DNA of 64,000 bases from Euphrasia confusa (lineage: Eukaryota; Streptophyta; Magnoliopsida; Lamiales; Orobanchaceae). Position 1 is the first letter of the stretch. Every line of letters begins with the position of its first letter. The notes beneath the pieces were generated by a model. That model saw only the letters and a program-made list of their open reading frames with translations. It did no database searches and was not told the origin of the DNA. Positions 20,716 to 31,831 of the stretch are shown here, piece by piece. The DNA lies in assembly GCA_954870475.1 (NCBI GenBank), contig OX940951.1:29534243-29598242 (forward strand), in the 5' to 3' direction. The translations under genes and the position numbers were made by a program.

Positions 20716-22355
20716 TGTTGGAATTCGATATCCCGGGTTATTTAAATTTGCGGAAACCAATAACCCGATCAAACCCTTCGCCGGAGATCACACGAACACC
20801 ACGTACGAGCCGGAGCACGAGCCGAACGCACGACACGGCCGAAGCCGCGCGCACGCCCAGCCCGAGCCCCCGCACGCGGGGCTCCATGCGATCATCGATC
20901 GCATCAACCGATCGATTGGGGTGGGGCTGCCCAGCAGCCCCCGCGGCGAGTCCGGCGACTCGCCGCCGCCCGGAGGTCAGCCACCTTCACGGTGGGGAGG
21001 GACGGCACCAGCCCGTGCCCTCCGCGATCGATCCGAGTGATCGATCGCGTGCCCTCGGCTCCAGCCGAGGGTCGATCCTCACGCCCCCTTCGAAACCCTA
21101 GGCGGGCGATCTCGCGGTCCGGTGGTTTCACCACCACCGCGTGATCGTTCGTCTAATCCGGGGTTCGATCTTTGGATCTTGTTTTTCGATAATTGATCAA
21201 TAAACTAGAATTAAATTGCGGAATTTAATTCACCTTTCGATTCGTTGTGCGGAGAAACGAGATCTTATGATGACCTTGAGATCTTCCCACGTATTCCTTG
21301 CACTTGTTCGAACGTCGGGTGGGCGACGATCCTCCGAACACTATGGATCTCCTTCTCTCCTTTCTCTCTCTAGAATTGTGATCTTCAAGTTATGAGAATA
21401 GAGAAGACCATGTAGTGCTTTTATAGGCTACGTAGGGGATCTTAAGGAGGTGGAATATTGGGCTTCCAATATTGAAGATTAAATTGAGCCCAATGCTCAA
21501 GTCCATTAATCCTTATCAATATTAATTAATTCTATTTTCCACTATATAAAATTAATTGCACTCCCAATATTAAACCATATTATATCAAATAATATTTCTC
21601 CGGTAGTATTATTTATTCCGTGTATTTAAGATATAAATATCCATGAATAAAATTAATTTATTGCTAATTAATTTATTCATCTCTTATATCCGAGACTAGT
21701 ACCATTCAACCTTAATTATTATGCGGAACAAATCCACCTGCAGGGTTTACATAATAATTCCTTATGAACTCATCTCGGGGATATTATCAACCCTTACGGG
21801 ATACACTTTCCCGTCAAGTATTCACGGCATGTCATATATAAAATATAGCGACCCAACTTAACCGGTAATTAACCCAATAATTAAATCGGTTAATTCCTTT
21901 GGTAAATCAAAGTCACTTATATTAAATATACACACCCGCAATAGTATCGGGGATTAAGAATAAAATACTCAGAGACTTAAATCGATTATCGCCGGCAATC
22001 CTAATCGATAAATCTCAAGCAGATCCGCTCAATACACCAAGTGTACAAGTGTGATAAAATAATTAAGACAAATTATTTTCTCTCTCACACAACGACTATA
22101 CCGATGGATTGGTCCGTGTCCATCTAGGTCGTGAGCAACTGTTCGATTAAATACGAGTAACCGATAGTATGATCTTCTGTGTGGGCCCGACACACCATAC
22201 TAACTACAACGTATAGAATCCAGGACTATAATTTGCATATATTTAATTATAAATAATTAAATGCAAATAATTGTTTATTTAATTAAATAGATTAATGGCA
22301 ATGGATCGGGAGTTTCCGTTACTTAAATCTAGACATTAAGTACACAACTCCAACA
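20716..22355 (-). mobile_element. Solo LTR in gag of A, copy 2
   Basis: Same 1,640-bp reverse solo LTR at the same site with the same GTTGG flanks (20711-20715, 22356-22360). A shared site and shared flanks mean it was copied with its surroundings, not inserted twice. Confidence 0.9.
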
Positions 22356-22360
22356 GTTGG

Positions 22361-22599
22361 ACCTCTTGGATGAGTTAAGACAATCGCAAGCTCTTATAGC
22401 CAAGGCCAAAGGTTTCGAACCTAAGGGCATAGATCAGGGAATGGAGAGGCAAGCAAAGAAGCCCAGTAGTCCTAAACTACTTGGACCACGAGGTGGGATG
22501 AGAAAGCCTTTTTGCAATTATTCTAAAAGAAGACAGTCTGGGTACTGGAAGTCTATATTTTCTCCCCAAGAAGGTATGAGATTTTTCTTTAGTCATTGA
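22361..22599 (+). pseudogene. gag: Element A gag C-terminal part, copy 2
   Basis: Repeats the frame at 14291, including the ruined zinc knuckle (SKRRQSGYW here against SQRRQSGYW in copy 1). Confidence 0.78.
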
Positions 22600-24697
22600 A
22601 AAATAGTCAGCGGTATTATCTACCAGAAACCTGGTGAGTAGATATGGAACCACTGATGGTATGTGTGCATTTTAATGCAGGGGTACCAGGAAACCCAAAG
22701 ACTTGGAAAGGAAAGAATCGTCATGGGAAATGCTGTGGAGGAGGCAGCTGTTGCAGTGGAGGACATATCTATTAGTAGTTATAGGATTTCATTTCAGAAT
22801 TATTGCTTTATGTACCCCTTTATTTTAGAAAGAAGTTTTGTTTTGGTTTTCTATTATTAATGAATGGATATTTATTTCTTTTAATCATTTGATGGTTATT
22901 GATAAGAAATGATGATATTATCTATTCTTGTACATTAGTCAGCAATATGTGAATGATGAAACCTAAGTCTCCCACGATGCAACAAACTGTAGTATATATA
23001 ACTTGTTTTACCTATTAGAAGTATTTCTTATTAAATCATTATACTTGTGGATCTTATGATAAGAAGTATTTATTCAAGTAGAATTCCAAGATCGAAAATT
23101 GATTTGATCAATTAAGTTGAAGGAGTGGACCTTCCGACCTGAGAATTGAATTTGGAACAAAACACAAACTAAGCAAACCTTTCTGGAGAAAGGATATAAA
23201 ATTCGGACAAGTATTGGAAATGATTAAACAATAATGTATGCAGATCTTTGACAAGGAAACGAGTACTTCATTTAATGAATACTCGAAGTATGGATTAGAA
23301 TAATTGATGCGTCACAAAATGCAAGTGTATTGACTAGTCAATGGACACAAGCAATTGTGGAGAACTTCAAAGTATATCCATAAGAAGCCCGCGATTTGAT
23401 CGCGGAGGCTATTACCTGTCTAAGAAGATCAAGGCATACTGATCAGTAATTTGGGATTGGATCCCAAATGATTACACCATACACTCTTGTGTAGAAATGG
23501 TGTATCAGAAATAAGAAATGGAACTCTAAAGGAATGGTAAAAGGATGAGTTATTCGGAACTACCTATGTTCTATGGATTTCTGAAAGACAACGGCGCACT
23601 CATATGCGGTTGTAGAATATCCTGGAAGAACTAAAATTGTGTGTTCGATAGTACTATGAACCAGAAGGACGTTATAATTTCTAACGCCCGGTTCCTAGAA
23701 GAATACTATTAGATGAAACACAATGCCCAAATGACGTAATACTTTAAAGAAAGAGAGAAAGGACAAAGTCTGAGAACCCGCCAAACCGAGTAGTAGTACA
23801 CCACTAACTGCACCTACTGTTATTACTTTTTATACACCGGAACGCCGTTGTAGTGGGAGGTTGTGGACAACCGGAGATATTCATAAGACTAGGAGAGTCT
23901 TGAACTCTGGACCTAGTAGACATGAAATCAATCCCTAGATCTACATGGAGGCAGTACTGGAACTAAATGTGCCTTCTTGGGAAGCAATAATGATTATTGC
24001 TAAGAGGCAAGATTATTTAGAGTACAAGCTTAGTTGATCCATTAATGGATTGTTACGAAGCTATAAATCGTGGAACTTGCGAGTTGATGAGGTAGTCCAT
24101 TTGATGGATTCATCAAAAGGCAAAGACGAATAGTTTGTATTGGAAACGTGATGGAAAGAAGGTGGTGTTTCTCGGAGGTTTTATGTAGATAAAATTTTAT
24201 CATTGGGACAATGTAAAGATGTTGTCAGACATAAAATGATGGTTGTCTAGATAAATCTAGATATAAGATAGAGAAGAAGTTGGAACATGTTCTTAAGATC
24301 TAGGATATCAAGAGAAGAACATTAAACTTCTCCTAGATATCTTATATGATTTTGGTCCGTTTTAACGTGCATAGATTCGAGAAGGGTGTGTCACCTTTCA
24401 GACAAGGAATGCATCTATCTAAGGGTATGTGTTTTGAAACACATAAAGGAGATAGAAGCAGTGAAAGCAGTTTCCTACACTTTAAGTGAGGAAAGCTTAA
24501 CAAAAGCAATGTTGAAAAACGAGAACCTGATATCGACTATGCAGATATCATAGTGGGAGGATATCGAGGTAATCCTGGAAAAAGGGAATATTCAATCATA
24601 GTGGGAGAATTTTTCCTTTGGATTACATTTTCTCAGATCTCTAATAGAATCGGGACCGGTGTAAGTCGATGTCAGGCTATGTGTTCACTTTTATAAG
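22600..24697 (+). pseudogene. Decayed pol of element A
   Basis: Collinear pol relic. Protease lesion near 22620, integrase-like pieces around 23040-23640 and RT-like pieces around 24000-24260 (TTTTATGTAGAT relic of the YVDD region). RNase H-like sequence ends at GTGTTCACTTTTATAAG, where the gypsy LTR begins. The 3' LTR of A is missing. No usable frame. Confidence 0.78.
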
Positions 24698-25364
24698 TGA
24701 TGCGACCCGAGTTCTGTTTCAAGCTAGAACGACGACGAAGACGGTAGAACGGAGGTCAAGAGTGTGTCGAGGACGCGCCGCGAAGTTCGGGGAGAATTTC
24801 GGCTTGGTGTCGGCCGACATCAAGACCTGTCGGCCGACAAGGACTCAAAAATCAACTTTCTGCCGATCCCGAGGTGAAACACGAGTTAGAACCCGAACTT
24901 CGGGATGAGTGTCGGCCGACACCCTATACCTGTCGGCCGACATCCTTCACAAAATTCCAGCAGCGGCGTTTTTTAGGGTTTTTCAATGTTTAGTCATTTA
25001 TTTCCTTTTTCTTTATGTTTTGCTTTGCCTATATAAAGGCTTCCTAGTTCATTATTTAAAACAACCAATTTTGATGAATAAAACTATATTTTCGTGAGGT
25101 TTTTATAAATTCTCTCTTGGGTCGAATTCTACCCGGTTTCCACCGAAAGAGTTCAACCGACGAATCAACGAGACAGTCAAATCTCGTCTGTGTGTCTTCC
25201 TCATCCCCGAGTTGCTGCGTCGATTACGTGTTGGGGTCTAGGGTTTCGTCCTTAGATTATTTCACGATTCAGATTCAGAGGTTTTGGGACCTTCCGCCGG
25301 TATCTTTCTAATTTTCCGTTCTTCGTTAATTTCTATTTATCAATTCCAAACGAGATTCGTATCA
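24698..25364 (+). repeat. Gypsy LTR, first copy
   Basis: TG...CA termini and a TATATAAA box at 25030-25037. It carries four copies of the perfect 12-bp palindrome TGTCGGCCGACA (24808-24819, 24828-24839, 24910-24921, 24931-24942), all upstream of the TATA box. Confidence 0.88.
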
Positions 25365-25366
25365 TT

Positions 25367-25379
25367 TGGTATCAGAGCC
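25367..25379 (+). promoter_or_regulatory. Gypsy primer-binding site
   Basis: TGGTATCAGAGCC two bases after the LTR, complementary to initiator tRNA-Met. The second unit has the same site at 30864-30876. Confidence 0.88.
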
Positions 25380-25793
25380 CAGGTTTGGGTTTTAATATTT
25401 CGATTACGTAACCTCGTTTTGTTCTTTTTCGTTTCTTATTCTTTCTTCTTCGTTTCTTTCTTCTTCGTTTCTTTCTTCTTCCTTGATTAAAAAAAATATA
25501 TATTTTTTTATTTTCGAAAAATTACTGTTCATGAACAGTAATTATAAAAAAAAAATTTGTTCTCAATTATTCTTTTCTTGCTGTTCATCGTTCGTTCGGC
25601 AAATTAACATCTTCCGTTCGTTTGAGGATTTTTGTTGGATTGAATTCGGCTAGTAAGGTTTGGAATTTCGATTCCTTAAGAGAGAATTTGAGAGGACAAA
25701 AAGCAGAGTGTGAGTGAGATAAAAGCCATATTGAGTGATACACGAGAGTGGTGAGGATTTCTTTATTTCTTTTGTTTCTAACACTTTTGCAGG
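25380..25793 (+). other. Gypsy leader
   Basis: Pyrimidine-rich repeat TTTCTTTCTTCTTCG (about 25435-25485; one unit fewer in the second unit), an A/T run, a perfect palindrome TTACTGTTCATGAACAGTAA near 25525, and an acceptor-like TTTTGCAG at 25785-25792 just before the coding frame. Confidence 0.7.
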
Positions 25794-26584
25794 TTGACTG
25801 AGATTGATCATCCCCAAGCTAAGCTCATAGTGGAGACATTACGAGCGAATTTAGGAACGATGATTACGTCGGAGATGGAGGTGGTGCATAAGCGACTTAC
25901 CGCCCTGGAGGAGGGACCTCGTCGAGATAATGCATGGTATCAAAAAGGTGGCGGCGGATACCGAGAAGTTCGGAATGGCCATCATCGAGCCCGTGATCGT
26001 AGTCGGGAGTTTCGTGATGAGAGGAGGTCCAGAGCTGAGATCCAGGACGAGTGTTGGGGCAATATTGAGTGTCTGTTAGGGGAGTGGGTACAAGCGTCAA
26101 TGAAGCCTGGGAAAGTAGAGACTGATGAAGAAGGCGAGAAGCCAGAACCGTTGGCCTTGGTGGAATCCGAAGAAGAGTCGGTCTTGGTGTATTCCGAGGA
26201 AGATTCGATTTCGGTGGAGTCCGTTGAAGAGTACGACGAACCGACACCGTCGGTTTCGGTGGATTCCGACGTCGCGGAGGAGTCGGTGGAGTCCGACAGC
26301 GAGGAGGAATTGATGAAATCCGAGGACCTCCCGCAATTGGAGTTACCCATGGTGAAACAAGCAAAGAAAGAAGGGCAACTGACGTCTGTGGTGTTGTGCG
26401 AGGAGGCGAAGCTCTACACTAACGATCTATCTGCCTTACCCTTTTTTATTCGTTTTGTGTGGCAGGAACTTGATGATGTTTTCTCTGAGGATACACGTCC
26501 TTATTTATCTCCGATTCGAGGGAGTGAGCTTCAGATTGACGTAGATCCGAGTCTGTTCGTGAGGGTGGTGTTCGAGCCTGGCAT
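25794..26584 (+). pseudogene. Gypsy gag-pol fusion remnant
   Basis: The open frame begins at a TTG where ATG would be expected (TTG ACT GAG); the first in-frame ATG is at 25860. About 85 Gag-like residues are followed by a long acidic Glu/Ser/Val repeat (residues about 110-190). The stretch LDDVFSED...PIRGSELQIDVDP (about 225-258) matches the segment just before RT in gypsy Pol. Protease and the rest of Pol are gone, so this is an internal-deletion product. The frame is then cut by the hAT insertion; residues read past 26584 belong to the transposon end. Confidence 0.7.
26577..26584. repeat. 8-bp target duplication CCTGGCAT of hAT (left copy)
   Basis: CCTGGCAT at 26577-26584 recurs at 30145-30152, immediately outside both hAT termini. 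Eight bases is the hallmark of hAT insertion. Confidence 0.95.
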
Positions 26585-26997
26585 TAGGGGTGAGCATCGG
26601 TCGGTTCGGTCACCGACCGAACCAAATATCCAAAACCGAATTAATAACCGAACCAAAATTTCGGTGACCGAAACCGACCGAATTTTTTATATAGCCGATA
26701 ATAACCGAAACCGAAATTATCGGTTCGGTTTCGGTTATTAACCGATAACCGATAAAATTAAAAATAAATAAAAATAAAAATTAATTACACCTACAAAAAG
26801 AAACTTAGATAAAAAAGCAACTAAAACAAACTAAAACAAGCAAGTCTGCAACAGCTAACAAACAAGTTTTGAATGTTTAGTGCCCAAAAACCTAAATAAA
26901 GACATCCACAGTCAACAAACCATAGCTAAAACAAAGTAACATCCATAATGAAATATTCAAAATATAAAATCTTGATTCTTCATGCAACGTTGCTCGA

Positions 26998-27296
26998 TTC
27001 ATGCTATTAAGCCGTTGATCCTCCTGCCATTGATCCTCCTCCAAATCCAACATTCGGCAAATCTAAAAATATGAAATCAAATTAAGAAGTTAACAAAAAC
27101 GATAAAAAATAAAAATCAAATTACAATTAATTTATTTTGATACCTGCTCTTAAGCCGTTAAGCCGTTGATCCTCCTGCCGATGATCCTCCTCCAAATCCA
27201 ACATTCGGCAAATCTGAAAAATATGAAATTAAATTAAGAAGTTAACAAAAACGAAAAAAACATACAAATCAAATTAACAATAAATTTATTTGATAC
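26998..27296 (-). repeat. Duplicated last exon plus intron in hAT
   Basis: The block with GATCCTCCTCCAAATCCAAC and the following AT-rich intron appears twice, at about 27010-27150 and 27165-27296. Each copy has its own acceptor and a donor-like GGTATCA. The two differ by small changes such as CCATTGATCC against CCGATGATCC. The upstream exon copy already ends in a stop, so the second may be used only by alternative splicing. Confidence 0.75.
27158..27213 (-). CDS. hAT transposase, predicted last exon
   Basis: After a predicted 83-base intron (27214-27296, GT...TTTTCAG on the minus strand), 56 bases continue in frame and encode a Gly/Ser-rich tail (LPNVGFGGGSSAGG) to a TAA at 27158-27160. The joined length is divisible by three (711 codons including stop). 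This exon and its intron are repeated in the next 150 bases. Splicing is predicted, not shown. Confidence 0.55.
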
Positions 27297-29373
27297 CTTT
27301 TTCGAAATCCTCAAGTTCTTCTAATTGCTCTTCAACACATATTTCTTGTTGGGAACCTCGGATCCAATCTTGTGCACATATCAACGTTTCAACAATTCTA
27401 GGAGTTAAAGAACTCCTAAATACATCCAGTACCCTACCACCGATACTAAATGCCGACTCAGATGCAACCGTCGAAATTGGGAAAGCCAAGATATCACGCG
27501 CCATTCGTGAAAGACATGGAAATCTAGAAGAATTGGATTTCCACCATTTCAATAAATCAAAGTTACTTTCATCCTCTATAACAGCTTCACTCAAGTAAGT
27601 ATCCAGTTCATTTTTCTTGCTCCCATACATCCCACTCTCCATTCTTTGCTTCTTAAGACGTGCCTTGAAATTTGAAACAGGCCTCTTACCAATATTTTCC
27701 AAACAATTTACATCAGCAGATTCTGAGGTATTTATGCCACTATCACTTGCTTCAGAATTCGGTTGATAAATTCTTTGATATTCATCAAACAATGCATAAA
27801 GTTCAGCCTTCACACATTGAAAGAGAGCATCACCCTTCTCATCACCATACATTCCACATAAAGTGTACTGCATGTACTCAAATTTATCGTGCGGATCAAA
27901 CACAGCGGCAAAAAAAATGATTTTATTCATTTTTTCCGGATTGCCCCAATATTTATCAAATTTTTTCTTCATAGTTTCTCCCATTTTTTTTATCTCAGAA
28001 TCTCGACTTCCAGTCCACTCATTCAAGATGGCGCACAAATCACTAATTTCTCCAAAAAATGAGCTGGAAGTGATATATAAAGAGCCGGAAATGCGCAAAG
28101 TAGACTCGTAAAAATGCTTCAACAAATCGGCATATCTACGAACAACACACCAATCGTCGGCGGTTGGAACCCCATCAACAAAATCCTTCCTCAAATCAGC
28201 CCTGAAACTTGTATCTTGTTCATCATACCTATCAAATGCCCTTTCAAACTTTTCTGCAGTTTTAAGCATCAAATAGGTTGAGTTCCACCTCGTTGACACG
28301 TCTAAACACAAGGAGCTCTTGCTTTCTATCCCTTCCCACGCTGCACAGTCTTGAAAACTTTTCCACCTCCCTGGTGAATTCTTAATGTATCTGATTGCAT
28401 CTCGTACACGCTTCACATAAGGATTAATTTCTTTCAAACCATCGCTAACAACTAAATTAATCACATGTGCGATGCAACGCATATGAAGGTACTTGAAATT
28501 GGCAATAGCATTTCCCCAATTCACCATCCTCTTTGACAAGAACAATATGGCTGTATCATTTGAACTGGCATTATCAACTGTAATGGTGAAAACCTTTTTC
28601 AGCTCCCAATCTACAAGACAATTTTCTAGCGCCTTACCAATGTAATCACCTTTATGACTAGACACCGGAATAAAATTGAGAATTTTTTTGTGTAACTGCC
28701 AATCCTCGTCAATGAAATGACCGGTAACACACATGTAATTAAGTTTTTGCACTGATGTCCATGTATCAGTAGTAATGCAAATTCTCTCACAATTTTTCTT
28801 CAAAAATGATTTCAGCTTTCCCTTTTCTTTAGCATAAAAGTCATAACAATCCCTCGACACAGTCCAACGAGAAGGAATCTTAAACCTAGGGCACGATTTT
28901 GCATTGTATTTCTTATAACCCCCACCTTCCACAAACTTAAAAGGCAGCTCATCTTCAATAACCATTTCTGCAAGAGCTTCTCTAATTCCAGCTTGATCAA
29001 ATTTCCATGTACTCAGACTACCCACCCCATCATTACTGTCACCGTCTTTTTTTTGCAAATTCAACAATGTTTGTTGTTTATCTTTATTAGCAGGGTTTTC
29101 CGGGCAAGAGAGAATATGCGCAAGAAGTGACGAGGTTCCATTTCTTTTAGTGTCAGAACACATTACCTTGTTGCAGTGATTACACATAGCATGTTGTGCA
29201 GTTCCATCTTCACTTGGGATCTTTGCAAATACCGTCCACGCTTTTGATCTTTCTCTCGAAGCTTTTCTTTTCGGTTTCTGTGGTCGAGAAGCATTTAACG
29301 ATTGAGTTTCCTCCTCCGTTTGTGGTAGTGACTGTGAGACATTATTGCTTCCGATGATTCCAGAACCTTCCAT
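27297..29373 (-). CDS. hAT-superfamily transposase, main exon
   Basis: Cuts and pastes the element by binding its ends in the nucleus. The frame opens at ATG 29373 and is 695 residues if unspliced. The N-terminal BED zinc finger (about 43-92) has C64, C67, H86 and C90. The RNase H-like core shows D203 in TTDTWTS and D267 in TVDNASSND. E639 in VASESAF is a good candidate for the third catalytic acid. The hAT dimerisation region is about 589-672. No internal stop. A good donor follows AAAG at 27297 (GTATCA) and an acceptor at 27214-27215 leads to a short last exon, so the natural C-terminus is probably not the one given by reading through. Confidence 0.92.
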
Positions 29374-30144
29374 TGTTTTTGATATCTATAATAAATCAAA
29401 ATAGATAATAAATCAAAAGTTCTGTTCTCCACAACTTAAATAAATACATACAACTTAAAACCATCAACTTTATAGGGAACTTAGTAGTTAGTATTAGCTC
29501 TACAAATACAATACTATTCTTTAAAATTCTAAAGCATAATTGGTACTTTTGAGCTTCGGTAATGTGAAAACCACCCAAACAAAGCAGACTACCAATTTAA
29601 GAAATAAGAACACCGGCCAAACAACATTATTCACAAACCCAGACAACATGTGCAGAAGCCAGAAAGTGAAATTCAATTTACATATCCCATGTGAAATTCA
29701 ATTTACATATCCAAACAAACACTGTGAACACATTAAAAAAATCATACTTGAGTGGTGGTCGTCGACAGCGGGGCGGTCGAGAATGGTGGCGGCCGAGAGA
29801 GGGGGTGTCAATAGTGGTGGCCGTGAAGTGCCGAGTACGCGTTATCTTCCTTTCTGTGATTAGGGTTTTAATGTTTTAACTTTTACGAATATCATATTAG
29901 ATTTAGAATATATATGGTAATATAATAATATGGATTTAATGATTTATATATATAAAATATCAATAACTCGGTTATGGTTATTTAGTCGGTTATAACCGGA
30001 AAATAACCGAACCGAAACCGAAAACCGATTTTAAAATTTTGTATAACCGTAACCGAACCAGTAAACAAAAAACCGAACCGAATTTACAATTTCGGTTCGG
30101 TTCGGTCGGTTATTTCGGTTTTAACCGACTTATGCTCACCCCTA
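29374..30144 (-). other. hAT 5' region with subterminal repeats
   Basis: Upstream of the transposase ATG. It is AT-rich with a GC patch at 29755-29840, then dense AACCGA/CGGTTT repeats from about 29965 to the terminus at 30144. It must contain the transposase promoter, but I cannot place a start site. The short frames here are not supported as genes. Confidence 0.6.
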
Positions 30145-30152
30145 CCTGGCAT

Positions 30153-30194
30153 AGACTTGGATTTGAGGACAAATCCTCTTCAAGAGGAGGGGAA
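30153..30194 (+). promoter_or_regulatory. Gypsy internal 3' end and polypurine tract
   Basis: After the second CCTGGCAT, the gypsy sequence resumes with GAGGACAAATCC and ends AAGAGGAGGGGAA directly before the LTR, the expected plus-strand primer. Confidence 0.8.
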
Positions 30195-30861
30195 TGATGC
30201 GACCCGAGTTCTGTTTCAAGCTAGAACGACGACGAAGACGGTAGAACGGAGGTCAAGAGTGTGCCGAGGACGCGCCGCGAAGTTCGGGGAGAATTTCGGC
30301 TTGGTGTCGGCCGACATCAAGACCTGTCGGCCGACAAGGACTCAGAAATCAACTTTCTGCCGATCCCGAGGTGAAACACGAGTTAGAACCCGAACTTCGG
30401 GATGAGTGTCGGCCGACACCCTATACCTTTCGGCCGACATCCTTCACAAAATTCCAGCAGCGGCGTTTTTTAGGGTTTTTCAATGTTTAGTCATTTATTT
30501 CCTTTTTCTTTATGTTTTGCTTTGCCTATATAAAGGCTTCCTAGTTCATTATTTAAAACAACCAATTTTGATGAATAAAACTATATTTTCGTGAGGTTTT
30601 TATAAATTCTCTCTTGGGTCGAATTCTACCCGGTTTCCACCGAAAGAGTTCAACCGACGAATCAACGAGACAGTCAAATCTCGTCTGTGTGTCTTCCTCA
30701 TCCCCGATTTGCTGCGTCGATTACGTGTTGGGGTCTAGGGTTTCGTCCTTAGATTATTTCACGATTCAGATTCAGAGGTTTTGGGACCTTCCGCCGGTAT
30801 CTTTCTAATTTTCCGTTCTTCGTTAATTTCTATTTATCAATTCCAAACGAGGTTCGTATCA
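30195..30861 (+). repeat. Gypsy LTR, second copy
   Basis: 667 bp, nearly identical to the first. Three TGTCGGCCGACA palindromes remain perfect (30305-30316, 30325-30336, 30407-30418) and the fourth is mutated (TTTCGGCCGACA). TATA box at 30527-30534. Confidence 0.88.
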
Positions 30862-31210
30862 TTTGGTATCAGAGCCCAGGTTTGGGTTTTAATATTTCGA
30901 TTACGTAACCTCGTTTTGTTCTTTTTCGTTTCTTATTCTTTCTTCTTCGTTTCTTTCTTCTTCCTTGATTAAAAAAAATATATTTTTTTTTATTTTCGAA
31001 AAATTACTGTTCATGAACAGTAATTATAAAAAAAAAAAAAAATTGTTCTCAATTATTCTTTTCTTGCTGTTCATCGTTCGTTCGGCAAATTAACATCTTC
31101 CGTTCGTTTGAGGATTTTTGTTGGATTGAATTCGGCTAGTAAGGTTTGGAATTTCGATTCCTTAAGAGAGAATTTGAGAGGACAAAAAGCAGAGTGTGAG
31201 TGAGATAAAA
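30862..31210 (+). repeat. Second gypsy internal region, truncated
   Basis: Repeats 25365-25720: primer site, pyrimidine-rich leader and the palindrome. It stops mid-leader at GAGATAAAA, joined to a copia LTR fragment. Confidence 0.85.
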
Positions 31211-31816
31211 GAACGGAGTGCAAGGAATACGTGGGAAGATTCAAAGGTGTTTGATTTCGTTTCTCCGAACAACGAATCGAATGTATAATATCTAAACATC
31301 CTTGATATTATTTGATTTTGGATTTATCGAGAATATCGTAGAATGAAGATTCGAAGATCGAAGCCCGGAATAGACGGACGATCGCGTGGTGGTGGTGAAG
31401 CCACCGGACCACGCCAATTGTCCGCTAGGGTTTCGGCGGGGCGAGAGGGTCGAACCCTCGGCTAGGCCGAGGGCTTGCGATCGATCACAAGGATCGATCG
31501 CTGGGGGCGGGCTGGTGCCGTCCCCTCCCCACCTCGATGGTAGGGGAGCCTCCAGGCGGCGGCGAGTCGCCGGACTCGCCGCGGGGGCTGCTGGGAGCAG
31601 CCCCACCCATCGATCGCGTGAGACGCGATCGGGCGATCGCGTGAACCCCGCTCGCGGGGGTTCGGCTGGGGGGGGCAGCCGCGTGCCTTCGGGTACGTGG
31701 TCTCCTCGGTCGAGCTCCGGCACGTGAGTCGGCGTTCGTGTGATCTCCGGCGAAGGTCTTTGATCGGGTTATTGTTTTCCGCAAATTTTAATAGCCCGGG
31801 ATATCGAATTCCAACA
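31211..31816 (+). repeat. Element C 5' LTR, downstream part
   Basis: Begins at GAACGGAGTGCAAGG within the LTR, downstream of the TATA box, so this copy lacks its promoter. The hairpin array lies at about 31384-31680. The donor-like site reads CGAAT|GTATAA here, one base worse than its partner at 38160. Ends CCAACA at 31816. Confidence 0.88.
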
Positions 31817-31818
31817 AC

Positions 31819-31831
31819 TGGTATCAGAGCG
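31819..31831 (+). promoter_or_regulatory. Primer-binding site of element C
   Basis: TGGTATCAGAGCG, initiator tRNA-Met type, two bases after the LTR end. Confidence 0.9.

Larger units (their letters stand above)
20080..23037 (+). repeat. 2,958-bp duplicated segment, copy 2
   Basis: Near-identical to 12010-14967 with no insertion or deletion. The left boundary falls inside the second hairpin motif (CACGTGGC), so this copy keeps only the third motif complete (20236-20261). At the right end the element A pol continues normally into 23038. Copy 2 is therefore attached to the original right side of A, and copy 1 to the original left side. Confidence 0.92.
26585..30144 (-). mobile_element. Complete hAT transposon, apparently intact
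   Basis: 3,560 bp. The first 20 bases TAGGGGTGAGCATCGGTCGG and the complement of the last 20 (TAGGGGTGAGCATAAGTCGG) match at 18 of 20, and perfect 8-bp duplications flank them. Both subterminal regions (about 26600-26750 and 29960-30130) are packed with CGGTT/AACCG repeats, the probable transposase-binding sites. One transposase gene is on the minus strand. Perfect target duplications and an unbroken frame suggest recent movement; autonomy is inferred. Confidence 0.93.
24698..31210 (+). mobile_element. Gypsy-type tandem: LTR-internal-LTR-partial internal
   Basis: Two LTRs of 667 bp (24698-25364, 30195-30861; TGATGCGACC...TTCGTATCA) enclose an internal region. A second primer site and leader (30862-31210) follow the second LTR, so two units share one LTR. 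The end of the internal region, GAGGACAAATCC then AAGAGGAGGGGAA, is typical of chromovirus-like gypsy elements. Without the hAT insertion the internal part is only about 1.26 kb, so it is non-autonomous. Truncated at 31210 against a copia LTR. Confidence 0.85.

Noticed and set aside
26585..26741. C-terminal extension of the gypsy frame
   Set aside because: These codons are the hAT terminus and subterminal repeats, an accident of insertion.
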